Positions 24,479 to 37,561 of a stretch of DNA of 64,000 nucleotides are shown here, one piece after another. Position 1 is the first letter of the stretch, and each line of letters starts with the position of its first letter. A program made the translations under genes and the position numbers. This DNA is from Ehretia macrophylla (lineage: Eukaryota; Streptophyta; Magnoliopsida; Boraginales; Ehretiaceae): assembly GCA_037974665.1 (NCBI GenBank), contig CM075773.1, forward strand, positions 66,074,263 through 66,138,262, written 5' to 3'. Below the pieces are notes generated by a model that made no database searches, was not told where the DNA came from, and was given only the letters and a program-made list of their open reading frames with translations.

Positions 24479-24623
24479 AATATCTTGTAAGTTATCGCTG
24501 CCAAAGACTGATTATTGCCCTTACAAGCCTTCACATGGCACAACGGGTCTTATAACTCTGACCACTACGTAACTTCATAGTATTAAGGAAGCTAAGAAAA
24601 CAGTAGGTATAAATCAAAAATAT

Positions 24624-24637
24624 GGCTCTGATACCAC
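24624..24637 (-). other. Pararetrovirus A primer-binding site (tRNA-Met)
   Basis: The minus strand reads GTGGTATCAGAGCC, complementary to plant initiator tRNA-Met, about 145 bp upstream of the movement-protein ATG. It is where minus-strand DNA synthesis would start. Confidence 0.88.
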
Positions 24638-24866
24638 GAGGGTATCAGGGGATAATAAGAAAAGTAATTGCAAATTAATTTAAAACTGATACAGAGTGCG
24701 CCAGGAAATGACTTTAAAAATACTTCAACATATATTGATAGAGATGAAACTTACAAAATGTAAGAGGGCTGCGGAAAGGGAAACAAAAGCAAACTTCTAT
24801 ATAATAAAGAAAGCTTTAAAACTGAGAATGAATTTTCGGATGATGAAACTAAAACTAAGGCCTTCC

Positions 24867-25150
24867 TTTTATAGGAGAAGGAGGTGGTACATTGGATTCC
24901 TAACACACCAACAACAAAAGTAAAAGACAAAAGCTATAATTCAGCTTTTAGAAAAAGTTGGAATGCCAACAACCGGTAGGGCTAGTAGGTAAAGACTTTT
25001 GAGTCATCTTGCTTTTCCTTTATGTCACGGGAGAACTTTAAGTCATTTTCATTTCTTCTTTTGGTAGATGACAAAAGACTTTAAGTCTTTTTCTTCTTTT
25101 GCTTTTTCATAAAAACTACTTTAAGTCTTGTTGTCTGCTTTATTCACGTG
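24867..25150 (-). promoter_or_regulatory. Pararetrovirus A pregenomic promoter region
   Basis: A TATA box (CTATAAAA, 24867-24874 on minus) lies about 230 bp upstream of the primer site. Farther upstream are several copies of a near-palindrome of the form GACTTTAAGTC (around 25030, 25080, 25120 and 25152) and a CACGTG G-box at 25145-25150. The same layout is repeated at 30696-31179 and 37562-37900. Promoter role is inferred from position. Confidence 0.65.
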
Positions 25151-25177
25151 AGACTTTAAGTCTCTTTTATCTTTTTA

Positions 25178-26298
25178 TCTTTGCCGACACTCTACCTACC
25201 CCAAATGAGACATAAAGTCTTGCATGTAGGCATCGCCATCAGTGTCATCTGTTTCGTCATAGGGGTCTTGTGCGTCTTGATACAGATCATCAGTGGCTTT
25301 TCCCTTCTTTATTTCTTTGAGGGCAGCTGGGAGCGAATCTCGAAGTGCCTTTTTAGGCGTGGAGGACAGTAGGTCCTTGAAAAGATCTTTGAGATCTGAA
25401 AGTAGGGAATCAGGTGGTGGTGCAATCCCTTTCTTTCAGACAGCTTTTCCTTCGAAGTGAAACTTAGTCCACCATTTGATCATGACTCGTCTACAAAGCC
25501 AGACATGAGAGGCTTTGAGCCCGTCCATACATACCTCTGGAATTGTTTCTAGCACATAATTCCATTTAACAATCCAGGGAATTTGTTTAATTAAGACAAA
25601 ATTAAGAAGGCCAAGGACTCATTCTTTTACTTCAGTAGGTAATGACTGAATAAATTCTTCGTAATGTTTACGAATGAACATTGGGATGCTGGAGGGGAAG
25701 AGACCCCATGTTTTGTACCAGTTTAAAAATCATTGAGGAAAAGTCTGATCAGGGTCCTCAAGGCGAAACTGAATGAACCATGTATGTTTTCTTTGCCTGT
25801 TCTCGTAAAGAAGAGCAAGCTCCCAGGCAGACACATAATCAAAATAATTATAAACCTTGGGATGAAAAGCATAATACTTTAACATTTTCTCTGTGAAGAG
25901 ATCGTTACCCTAGTCTGCTGGATTAAGTATTGATCTAATGAGATCGTGCAATATGCTACTTTTTTAGTAGATTTCGTTCTCCACGTTTGGTTGAATGTTA
26001 CTGATCCTAATTCTATGAGAATCTGTTGATAAAAATAAACATTTTTTTGACCATATTGAGGAAGAATGTCGTCCTTTAGTGCAATTTTTGCAATCTGATT
26101 TGGGGCTATTATGATATTTCTCTCTTCAGTAATGTATAATGGATGATGCCCGGTAATGATGAAAGGATGTTTTCCCTGACTGTGAGGGTCAGCTCTCGCA
26201 TAAGCATCTTGTGAGAGTGAATCATCAACTTCGTCCTTCTTTTGAGAAGATGATGGAATATCCCTGATCCTTTTAGGATTGGGTGATATGTCCGCCAT
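25178..26298 (-). pseudogene. Pararetrovirus A: ORF2, unknown function (broken)
   Basis: ATG at 26298 (MADISPNPKRIRDIP), overlapping the last 26 bases of ORF1. The first 139 codons are open to 25879; after that, several stops and frame changes lead to a natural-looking end near 25178. It aligns with ORF2 of copy B (32250) and, more distantly, with ORF2 of copies C and D, sharing a Y-[FY]-DY, W-F and P-x-WF pattern. Its role in the virus is unknown. Confidence 0.75.
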
Positions 26299-29200
26299 TA
26301 GAGTTCTGGAGAAATTCTTTGGTTAATAAATCATGTAAAGAATTAGTATCTCATTTAATAAACTCGATATCAAAGTCGAAAGCTGATAAAAGTCCTTGCC
26401 ATCTAGCAAAAATCTGTTTTGACGCAAGGTTTTTCACATCTTTAATTAAGACATCTTTTGCATATTTGCAATCGATTCTTAGCAAAAACTTTTGATTTAA
26501 TAAATTGCTTTCAAATTTTGAAATGCAAAGGAGCATAGCAAGAATTTCTTTTTTAATGGTCGAGTAGTTTTGCTGAGCTGGTTTCCATAGGCCTGAAGTG
26601 AAGCAAACCAGCTTTTCTTTTTCTTGAATCCTTTGTTTAAGGATTCCACCATAGCCAAGTTCTGACGCATCTGTCTCAACTATTCTGAAGGCTTTTGGAT
26701 CTGAGAGGACCAGACAAGGGAGAACCTTGACTTTCCTTTTAATGCCTTGGACCGCCTTCGTATGCTCTAGTGTCCATGGCTGAGGATTTTTCTTTAGCCT
26801 TGCATATAATAACTTGCAATCCTGGGCTAAACTGGGATAGAAGTCTGCAACATAATTAAGACTTCCAAGAAACCTTTGTAGTTGTGTTTTTTCTTTAAGT
26901 TCATCAGGGAACTTATCTGCAAATTCAATTGCTCTGTCAATAGGGATAATTGATCCCTGAGTAATGTTGTGGCCAAGAAATCTGATCTCTGTTTGAAAGG
27001 TTTTGACCTTCTTTGCTGAGACAGCTAATCCTGCTTGCTTAGTAGCCTGAATAAACACTTTTAAGTATTTAATATGCTGATCAATGCTTTGAGAATAAAC
27101 CAGTACATCATCAATGTAGACAATAATGAATTCTGAATATGGGTTGAATATCTCATTCATTATTTTCTGAAATTCTGAAGGGGCGTTCTTTAACCCAAAT
27201 GGAATTACTTTCCATTCAAAATGCCCAAAAGGTACTGTGAAGGCTGTTTTGTACCTCTCTTCTTCTTTAATCTGAATCTGCCAATATCCAGATTTCATAT
27301 CAAATTTTGAGAATAGATTTGCTTTGAGCAATCTGTTGAGTAGATCTCTTTTATTAGGTAAAGGATACCTAATCCACCTTAAAGCCTTGTTCAAGGGCTT
27401 ATAATTGATCACTAGTCTTGGAGCTCCTCTTTCGAGTTCTGCTGCATTTTTTACATAGAACGCTGGACAACTTCATGGGCTGTAGCTAGGTCTAATGAGA
27501 CCTTTATGCTGTAATTTAGCAATCTCCTTCTTGCATAATTCAAGAAATCTAGGACCCATAGCAATTGGTCGGGCCTTTGTAGGGATTGATCTTTCATCAA
27601 AATTCGGCTCATATGGTAATTCAACCACATGCCTCTTCCTCCCCCAAAAAGTATTTGGTGCTTTTGCACAAACTTCTTTTTTGATAAAATCATCAAGGGA
27701 GCGAATTTTCTCAATCATTTTAGGACTATTGAGTCCTTTTTTCACTTGTCGAAAACCGATTTCCTCTTTGAGAGAAAGTAAGAAGTTTTCTTTTGAGATG
27801 ATAACCTCTAAAAGCGTATCAAGGAATCTTTCATTTGGCACGGATATGAAAGGGAGTTTAAAAAGTATTCCTTGGATTTCTGCTTCAATTCTTGACTCAT
27901 CAATTTTATGAATCGGAAATAAGGAATGAAGAAATGGGTTTCCGAGAATAACAAGATGGGATAACCCTGGAACCATGAGAAATGGAAGTTTAAAACAAGT
28001 GTTTCCTTGATATATAGCTGCATCGGAAACTTTGTACTGAATTCTCAAGGGAGTACTATTTGCTTGAGATAGTCCTTGACTTGTTTTCTCAAGGTATTTG
28101 GCTGGAATTAAGCCTTCTCTTATGTAGTTCAGATCTGCTCCTGAGTCTATTAAGACTATCATTTTTACTTTGTGTTCTCCTTTGATTATAAGAGTGAGTT
28201 CAGAGTACTAGAGTACCACTTGAACGTAGTAACTCTTTCTATAACATTGACCCAATTTAATGAGGCCAATTCAGGTGCTTTGAGCACCTTTTCTTCATTG
28301 CTTGGCTCATTGATGACCAAAGCCTTTTCTTTGATTTCTCCTTGGGCAGATGACTTTGGACAATCTGGAGTCTTGAGATAATCAGATCATTCCGGAAGAT
28401 ATTGATCTTCAGGTTGTCTCCAAGTAGAGATATTTGCATCTACTTCAAGATCGGTAACACGTTCTTGTAACAGGATACTTCAGCCTGAAATAAGCCTTTG
28501 AGGCTAAGCAATTCATTTTTTATCTCACGGACCTCATGACGAAGTTCACCAATTGTTGGTTCCTTCATTGTTGTTTTTGGAGAGTTTTGAACTCTTTCTA
28601 GAACCATTTTAAAAGAGTAGAAATTAGGTTGCCTAACTTCTGGCTCAACCATTTGAGGCTGAGTTGCTTCTTGGGTCTTTGAGACCTCAATATATTTCGA
28701 AAGCATTTGAGCTTTACTAACTGGATCTTGGATTTGATTTATAAGATCAAGAATAAGATTGTCTTGGCTGAGAGAACATTTAAGCCCAGATCGTTGATGT
28801 TACTGGCGAAGCAATCCTCCCATCCACCATTGCAGGAACATCCCTTATTGGTTGGATGACTGGATTCCTCATCATCTGTTTCAGACTTTGAGTCTGATTC
28901 TGAATCACTCTATTCCTTGAAGTATATGAACCTATGAGGTTCACTTCAAGATATTCTCATTCGTCGTCTGATGGAGTAAGGAAGATATGACATAAAGATC
29001 TTTTAAGACCTGCATCGAGATCGAGAGCGTGAATACGCTTCTTCACCATACATTTGTTCTGGTAGTGCCCAATCTTTCCACACTTCCAACAAACTGGAGC
29101 CTTGTCATGACTCTCTTTTTTGTGTGAGGTCGAAGCTTTATCAGGCTTCTTTATAAACCTCTTTCTTTTCTTATACTTTTTCTTATGAAACGGAGGTCAT

Positions 29201-30756
29201 TTCTTGTCATACTCCTTTCTATGAGATTGGTGGTATGACTTCTTTCTTTTTTCTGTGCGTGGCTGAAAGCCCATTTGTTCACAGAAATCTCCCAAGGTAT
29301 GCTTGCCTTTAAGCTTTTGACTGTCGAGATGGCATTTGAGTTTCAAGTCGTTACAGAGATGCATTCTCTCTGTAATTACTTCAGTTGCCAACTGACCAAA
29401 TGTATATTGGAAGTATGGAATTGTTCCTCCATTTTCGTCTTTGAGACGAGTCCTAAGCTTTTGAGCGAACGCTGCTGGAAGACCATCAATGAAATTTTCC
29501 TTCCAGTAACTGGCTGCTGCATCATCTATGGTATAGAGTTTACTAAGGAAAACATCCTTATACCACTTAAAGTCGGCTAGAGATCTGCACCTTAGATTAG
29601 AGACCTGTTCTCCAGTTTTTTCTTTCAGGTTTCCAGTAGATCCAACAAATGTTGTTGTGATCGTATAGATCAAGGTGTTGACAGCATCGACTTTGAGCCA
29701 TGTCTGTATTCTACCTTTATATACAGGTGTTGTGGAAGCATAGATCTGATCTTTAGTAGTTGAACTAAGATAATTATCCCACCAACCCTGTAGTTGACCA
29801 GAAAACCCAGAAACAATTGCCCTAGCAATGTTCTTATCATCTTTTCCACGAAGTCTGAATGCCTGAGCAAACATGAACATTTGTTTGATAGTGTTCATGA
29901 CCAGTTGTTTAGAATAGCCGTCAATATTCCATTCGACTATATTATCTCCGGCGAAGACAGAATTTCCTTTATAGTCTTCATGTAAGAGATCTGGTGGTGA
30001 GGGTCTCGGGTAATAAGGCTTACTTGTTTGCCTCCATGTGACAGCATTTTGAGTTATCACATTGAGTGTAGAGGCATTGTCCTCTGCTACTGCTTTGACC
30101 TGATCTTTGATCTTAATTCCTCCAACAAGACTAGTCAGCTGATCAACAATCTCCTGCTTGACTGGATCTTTCAGAGTGAATTTATTCAATGAGATAGATG
30201 ACGGTGGCTGGATTATAGGTGGAGATGGCTTCTCTTCTTTTATCTCATTTTCTTCTTCTTGATTACCTTTTATGGTAATCGCTGCCACAACTGCAACCAC
30301 ATGATCAACTTGTCTGCCAATCACATGTAAATAGAGATTGGTGTAGTTGCTTTGTTCTATCAAAGGGCCAATTTGTACAGGTGCATCATTTGAGGATGAC
30401 GCTTGATCCTTTGAGGATCCTTCTTCTTTGCTACTGTTGAATGGAGTAGCGATTGCTTTTTTAGAACCTCGTTGAATTACGACGGTGCAATTCGGAAGAT
30501 ACTTGGCTTTAACAATATCGCCTTTATATGTTTTGTATCCTTGAACAGTTGAACTGAGAACATTTAAAAAAGATTGGTCTCGGAAATTAGGCCATTTGAA
30601 TCTTTTCTTCGTGAACACCATTTCAAGCCATTTGAAAAAGTCGGCTTTGCTCTTGGTTTTTTCCAACCATTCTTCAAATCGATCTGCATAGAAACTTAAA
30701 GTCTCACGTGAATAAAGCAGACAACAAGACTTAAAGTAGTCTTTATGAAAAAGCAA
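26273..30756 (-). pseudogene. Pararetrovirus A: ORF1 3' part (capsid, zinc knuckle, protease, RT, RNase H)
   Basis: 29197-30756 is a 519-codon open frame with capsid features (PRPSPPDLLHEDY, WNIDGYSKQLV, GFSGQLQGWWDNYL); its first ~20 codons come from inverted promoter DNA beyond the 30695 junction. 28440-29200 is broken and includes the CCHC knuckle near 29045-29100. The protease (LIDSGADLNYI) is at about 28155. RT/RNase H occupy 26351-27412, with YIDD near 27115 and TDASELGYGG near 26660. Breaks: an 8-bp tandem duplication near 28205, a TGA at 27473 between protease and RT, and a TGA at 26351 near the RNase H end. Apart from those, protease-RT-RNase H stays in one frame. Confidence 0.82.
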
Positions 30757-31179
30757 AAGAAGAAAAAGACTTAAAGTCTTTTGTCATCTACCAAAAGCAG
30801 AAATGAAAAGGACTTAAAGTTCTCCCGTGACATAAAGGAAAAGCAAGATGACTCAAAAGTCTTTACTTACTGGCCCCACCGGTTGTTGGCATTCCAACTT
30901 TTTCTAAAAGCTGAATTATAGCTTTTGTCTTTTACTTTTGTTGTTGGTGTGTTAGGAATCCAATGTACCGCCTCCTTCTCCTATAAAAGGAAGGCCTTAG
31001 TTTTAGTTTCATCATCCGAAAATTCATTCTCAGTTTTAAAGCTTTCTTTGTTATATAGAAGTTTGCTATTGTTTCCCTTTCCGCATCCCTCTTACATTTT
31101 GTAAGTTTCATCTCTATCAATATATGTTGAAGTATTTTTAAAGTCATTTCCTGGCGCACTCTGTATCAGTTTTAAATTA
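30696..31179 (+). promoter_or_regulatory. Isolated pararetrovirus promoter/leader segment, plus orientation
   Basis: Almost a copy of 37576-38060 of copy B: G-box CACGTG at 30705-30710, repeated CTTAAAGT near-palindromes, TATA box CTATAAAA at 30981-30988 and the start of the leader. It ends about 60 bp before where the primer site would be and is joined directly to RT sequence at 31180. It sits between copies A (minus) and B (plus). Confidence 0.75.
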
Positions 31180-32275
31180 GGTATCCTTTACCTAATAAAA
31201 AAGATCTACTTAACAGATTTCTCAAAGCAAATCTATTCTCAAAATTTGATATGAAATCTGGATATTGGCAGATTCATATTAAAGAAGAAGAGAGGTACAA
31301 AACAGCCTTCACAGTACCTTTTGGGCATTTTGAATGGAAAGTAATGCCATTTGGGTTAAAGAACGCCCTTCAGAGTTTTAGAGAATAATGAATGAGATAT
31401 TCAACCCATATTCAGAATTCATTATTGTCTACATTGACGATGTGGTGGCTTATTCTCAAAGCATTGATCAGCATATTAAACACTTAAAAGTGTTTATTCA
31501 GGCTACTAAACAAGTAAGATTAGCAGTCTCAGCAAAGAAGGTCAAAACCTTTCAAACAGAGATCAGATTTCCTGGCCATAACATTACTCAGGGATCAATT
31601 ATCCCTATTGACAGAGCAATTGAATTTGCAGATAAGTTCCCTGATGAACTTAAAGAAAAAACACAACTACAAAGGTTTCTTAGAAGTCCTAATTATTTTG
31701 CAGACTTCTATCCCAGTTTAGCCCAGGATTGCAAGTTATTATATGCAAGGCTAAAGAAAAATCCTCAGCCATAGACACTGGAGCATACGAAGGCGGTCCA
31801 AGGCATTAAAAGGAAAGTCAAGGTTCTCCCTTGTCTGGTCCTCTCAGATCCAGAAGCCTTCAAAATAGTTGAGACAGATGCGTATGAGCTTGGCTATGGT
31901 GGAATCCTCAAACAAAGGATTCAAGAAAAAGAAAAGCTGGTTCGCTTCACTTCAGGCCTATGGAAACCAACTCAGCAAAACTACTCGACCATTAAAAAAG
32001 AAATTCTTGCTATGGTCCTTTGCATTTCAAAATTTGAAAGCGATTTATTAAATCAAAAGTTTTTGCTAAGAATCGATTGCAAATCTGCAAAAGATGTCTT
32101 AATTAAAGATGTGAAAAACCTTGCGTCAAAACAGATTTTTGCTAGATGGCAAGAACTTTTATCAGCTTTCGACTTTGATATCGAGTTTATTAAAGGAGAT
32201 ACTAATTCTTTACTTGATTTCTTAACCAGAGAATTTTTCCAGAACTTTAATGGCAGACAGATCACCCAATCCTAA
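31180..32275 (+). pseudogene. Pararetrovirus B: RT-RNase H (broken)
   Basis: Opens within RT (GTATCCTTTACCTAATAAAA, the RYPLPNK region). A frameshift/stop lies near 31370-31390, then IVYIDDVVAYSQS (YIDD near 31425), a TAG at 31772 and another frame change, then the RNase H end (WKPTQQNYSTIKKEILA; REFFQNFNGRQITQS) with stop TAA at 32273-32275. RT and RNase H would copy pregenomic RNA into DNA. Confidence 0.8.
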
Positions 32276-35200
32276 AAGGATCAGGGATATTCCATCGTCT
32301 TCTCAAAAGAAGGACGAAGTTGATGATTTACTCTCACAAGATGCTTATGCGAGAGCTGACCCTCACAGTCAGGGAAAACATCCTTTCATCATTACCGGGC
32401 ATCATCTATTATACATTGCTGAAGAGAGCAATATCAGAATGGCCCCAAATCAGATTGTAAAAATTGTACTAAAGGACGACATTCTTCCTCAATATGGTCA
32501 AAAAAATATTTATTTTTATCAACAGATTCTCATAGAATCAGGATCAGTAACGTTCAACCCAACGTGGAGAACGAAATCTACTAAAGAAGTAGCATACTGC
32601 ACGATCTCAATTAGATTGATACTTAATCCAGCAGACTGGGGTGACGATCTCTTCACAGAGAAAAGGTTAAAGTATTATGCTTTTCATCCCAAGGTTTATA
32701 ATTATTTTGATTATGTGTCTGCCTGGGAGCTTGATCTTCTTTACGAGAACAAGCAAAGAAAACATACATGGTTCATTCAGTTTCGCCTTGAGGACCCCGA
32801 TTAGACTTTTCCTCAATGGTTTTTAAACTTGTACAAAACTTGGGGTCTCTTCCCCTCTAGCATCCCAATGTTCATTCGTAAACATTACGAAGAATTCATT
32901 CAGTCATTACCTACTGAAGTAAAAGAAGGAGTCATTGGCCTTCTAATTTTGTCTTAATTGAACAAATTCCCTGGATTGTTAAATGGGATTATGTGCTAGA
33001 AACAATTCCAGAGGTATGTATGGACGGGCTCAAAGCCTCTCATGTCTGGCTTTTCAGACGGGTCATGATCAAATGGTGGACTAAATTTCACTTCGAAGGA
33101 AAAACTATCCGAAAGAAAGGGATTGCACTACCACCTGATTCCCCACCTTCAGATCTCAAAGATCTTTTCAAGGACCTACTGTCCTCCACGCCTAAAAAGG
33201 TGCTTTGAGATTCGCTCACAGCTGCCCTCAAAGAAATAAAGAAGGGAAAAGCCACTGATGATTTGTATCAAGACGCACAAGACCTGTAACGCCCCGATCC
33301 CTCACGAGACCGGGACTCCTATTTATCATGCTATTCTCACCCAAATCCAAACCCCGGGCACGAAATTTAGGGGAAAACGGACAGAGTCTCCCCTGTTTAT
33401 AGGACTAAACTGGTACCTGCACAAAGACATCTATGATGCGAGATCCACAAACCGCAACTCTTACAACCAATCCTCCAAGATTTTTATGGCCACCAGCAAT
33501 CACAAGGCCATCCGAGCCTTGGAACAACAATTACATATAACACACAAGCAAGCAAAGCATTTCTAATTTTAACTATAGGTAGTTAGATACAACAATAGCT
33601 AAGTTGTACTTCCAAGTTTGTTAATCACACAAGCATGCAAAAGAATAAGTTTACTATGGATTATTACATGTCATTCTACTTTATATCCAACATACAAGAT
33701 TACAAATTATTACATTCACCATTTATACTCAAGACCCCAAGGTCACAAAAAGGCAATCAACAACAACTCCACGCAAGCTTCTCATTTTAGACAACCTTAT
33801 CACACAAGAAGTCATCGAAATTGCTTAACTAGCACTTCTTCCTCTTCTTCTATCAGCTGAGGATTCACCTCAACTTCACCTGAAACATATTAAATGAGGA
33901 ATGAGCAACGATGTTGCCCAGCGAGGGAGGTGATGCAACATGCCAACGTGCAACATGATATGCAACACAAGAAAACATATATAAGCCACGTAAACCAACA
34001 AGAAAATAAGCCAAGCAATTAATCACTTTAAAAAGGATACGGTTCCACTTCCAAGTCTTCGATCATGAGCCACGAACCACGATCATCACGAACATGCCGG
34101 CAAACTCCAAACACCAACAATTGGGATACTCCGGATGTATCCCGATCCTACGACCCTTTCTCCCGAGGTAGGTCCATGCCCAGCAGGTGAACCACGCCTC
34201 TGGGGTAGTGGAGTATGCCTCAGCGAGAAAGGGAATAGGCACCATGGTAGTCGAGGGAGCACGGCAAGCCCGACGCCGCCCGTGTTTCTCGACACTACCA
34301 TGTCCGAAAAGGTTGCGCAACCCGATATTCGATCACAATAATTCAAGCAATGACAATATAATTCAAGAATCACATAAATGAGGGACAACAAATTAGGTTG
34401 TCCTCGCACGTAGATTACAATAAAAGCCATATAACAATATAAATAAAAGTCAAGTGTATATTTAGTCTATTCATATCAAAGTACACATAATTATAAGCAA
34501 TCATATTAAACTATACAATTTATGAGCAGTAAAACAAATTAAGATGCACAAAAGAATGTAACTCCCTCACCTTTTTAAAAACAAGCCTGCGAGAATTTAG
34601 CCAATCTCTCCAATACTCTCTGAAAGCACCAATCTCTTTAATAACCACTCAAAACCACTACCTAACACAACAATACTATTCAACTTAAAGACAACTCATT
34701 CACATTAAAATAGTTAATTTGTGTGCAATAGTCACATTTTATATAATCATCAAACTATAGCTCGATTAGTATGATCTAAGAACACTAAACATGCATATTT
34801 CATGCTAAGGCTAAATGATGTGCTTACTTTAATCAAAAGTTAATTAACAAGCTTGAAGGCAACATTAACTTTCATAATTCCATTAACCATGCACTAGACT
34901 ACTTTGAACTCCTAAACAGGTTATTAGGACACTCCAAACCTCTTTGAATCCACTCAAATGTGCAACCCCTAGTTATTCATATAAGTATAACACTTTCATT
35001 ATCCATTGCAATTCTATTATCATGATTAACTCTAATATGCATATAGCCTAAATATACAACTTAACTCATAAGATAGCATGAATCACACAGCCTTCAAGTT
35101 AAACATTTAATACATGCTATTACGCTTAAATACTAAGCATTATTCAATTACTAAACATGTTAAAAGAACTCTAATATGCATTATCCAAAGTGAAATCATG

Positions 35201-37561
35201 TACAAGATTATCTATTTTTTCTAAGATCATTAAACATACACTAACTACTTTAGATTACAAGACATGTTAAAATGACACTCTTATTAACACTAAAACACCA
35301 TAAGCAATAAATTCACATTCTTTAATCAAGTTACTATTTATTTTCTTCTTCAATTCACTTGTACACAAACTCATTTTTCACATGTAATTAAGCTAGAAAG
35401 TTCACTCTACCACCTCATTAGTTAGCATAGAAGGCATTAGAAGCATCAAAATATCATTAAGTTAAGATTATAAGCTATAAATTTCAATTACTTTACTACA
35501 ACAATCAATAATCATCTAACTAGATGAGCTAACTTTATAGTTTACTTGATTAACAATCAAATGTAGCAACTATAGCAATTCAAATAACTAATTATGCAAT
35601 AAGACTAACTATTTGACAAGAAGTCCAACATATCTCTTTCTAAATGCTCACAAAACAAGCTCTAAACTTCACACAAGATAATGAACCTCAAATCTAACTA
35701 TACTACATCTCTAATGACACTTTATGGCACCAGTTAAGCCCTTGAAATCTCACTTTAAAGTACAATTACCCCAAAAGTCCGAATTTACCTCTTTATGCAT
35801 TACACTACAAGTACTCTAATCGGAGCTCAACTAAGCAAAACGAATACATTTCTAGCACCTCCTCACTTACTAGACACTAGCCCTAATACCCGAACGCACC
35901 CGAATTCACTTTCAACCTGAAACCCCTTTGTCAATCTTTGCTATTAAGCTCCAAACCGAAAGGCAAGGTTCAAGATTTCCAAACGAGTTATCCTATTCTT
36001 CAAACCACACCTTATGGCACCCTAAGGACCATCGAGTTCACCCATTAAACCTCGTTTACCATTAAATCCCCGATTTCCTCTTTGTGCGTTTATACTACAA
36101 GTACCAATTCCGGAACCCAAACAAGCAAAACGAATGCACTTCTAAGACTTCAATACTTAATAAAGACTAGCCATAACCTCAAAATGTGCCCGGATTCAAG
36201 TTAACCCCGAAATCCCCAATTAAAGTAGCCTATTTTGATCAAAATTCTCAAAATTTTCACATGGCAAGTATAACGAATATTTTTCACACGCTCAAGGACC
36301 TAATTACCAACTACTAGATGCATTGAATCAAATTAAATTGCTCAAATTTTCGGAACCCTAGAAATTACACTATTCATCATCTTCCTCAAGTAACACTTTG
36401 CTAAAAACTCAACACCAAGCTATAATATTGCATATGGATGTTCTCTAACATGTATACATACTATATAAAGCAAGAAACAAGCATATTATAGCTCCATAAT
36501 AGCAAAATTCGAAAATTAAAAAAAACTTGACATAAACTTTAAACCATGAAAATGATGCAACTCTCTCACCAAAAACGTGCAAGGAAGCTAGGATAGGGCT
36601 TGGAGAAGTTTGGAACCACTTGGAGAAGACTTGACAAAGCTTGGAAGATCAAATTGAGCAAAATTGGCAAGAAAATCACTATTCCCGTAATGGCTTTTTT
36701 TGGCTGATTTTTGGCCTTTTTTGACTTATTTTAGTGTTTTGTGTGTTTTTGTTTTGTTTTGTTTGGTATATATATATATATAGGATAATTATATGGGTTG
36801 ATGAGTTAGATATTGGGTTTGGGTTGTGGGTTAAAATGGATTTGAGTTTAGGTGTATTATAATAAATATAAGAAAACTTCTTTAAACCCCAAAATAATAC
36901 ATAGTTTTACTATTTATATAATATCAATATATTTTTGCAAATCACTCGTCATATATGCAATGAATATTATTTTTGTGAACATAGGCTAATTATAAGTTAA
37001 GTAATAATAGAAAAATATGAAATCCGGAAAATAAGATAATAAAAATTTTAGTTCGGGCTCTTATTATATTATATAGGTAATAGATTAAGGAAATAATGAG
37101 TTAGGTTAGTAAATAGGGTCTAATTAAACATATTTAAGGGTCTAATAAAAGTCCAAAGTCTAGCTAATTCACTAGAAGCCCAAATAAAAATCATACAAAA
37201 AGTTACTATTCTTTCGTAACACTATTCATTTAAAACGAAAACTATTTTCTAAATGCATACTCCCAACATTAAATATAGAAAATAATAATTTTCACATTCC
37301 TCCTACATGATATGTGACAGGAGAAAAATACAGTTTCAGAAAAGTTAAACAGTAAATTTTCTTTATGAATAGTGTCTTATACTAAAAATTGAATAAATGT
37401 ACATTTAATACTCAAATAAAATATTCAACAATTTAAAATGAATATGAAGAGGTTTTCGGTCGTCACAAGACCCCTATGACGAAACAGATGACACTGATGG
37501 TGATGCCTATATGCAAGACTTTATGTCTCATTTGGGGTATGTAGAGTGTCAGCAAAGATAA
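32250..37561 (+). pseudogene. Pararetrovirus B: ORF2, unknown function (interrupted by 4.2-kb solo LTR)
   Basis: ATG at 32250 overlaps ORF1 by 26 bases. It is open for 184 codons to a TAG at about 32802, then continues in the same region with frame changes (ETIPEVCMDGLKASHVWLF from 32999). The LTR at 33285-37467 splits it; sequence resumes at 37468/37473 and ends MSHLGYVECQQR at TAA 37559-37561. Conserved blocks shared with copies C and D include YNYFDYVSAW and FPQWFLNLY. Function unknown. Confidence 0.78.
33285..37467. mobile_element. Solo LTR of a Ty3/gypsy element (4183 bp)
   Basis: Ends TGTAACGCCCC...CGTCACA, flanked on both sides by AGACC (33280-33284 and 37468-37472), a perfect 5-bp target duplication. 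There is no internal domain, so it arose by recombination between two LTRs. Blocks at 33890-33960 and 34122-34322 match the Tekay-type LTR at 9319; the rest is different and longer. By analogy the parent element was on the minus strand. It contains no gene that I can support. Confidence 0.9.

Larger units (their letters stand above)
23236..30695 (-). mobile_element. Endogenous pararetrovirus copy A (florendovirus-like)
   Basis: One roughly genome-length, circularly permuted caulimovirid copy. Reading the minus strand from 30695: capsid region, zinc knuckle, protease, RT, RNase H, ORF2, promoter, tRNA-Met primer site, movement protein, and back into the capsid upstream region at 23236. Both ends lie in the same viral region (around DRFEEWLEKTKSKADFF), so there is a short terminal overlap of roughly 70-90 bp. 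ORF1 with all replication domains followed by an ORF2 of unknown role is the florendovirus plan. Multiple stops and frameshifts mark it as a fixed genomic relic. Confidence 0.85.

Noticed and set aside
33258-33860. Frames at the start of the solo LTR
   Set aside because: They begin in viral ORF2 or LTR DNA and cross the insertion boundary; no family resemblance.
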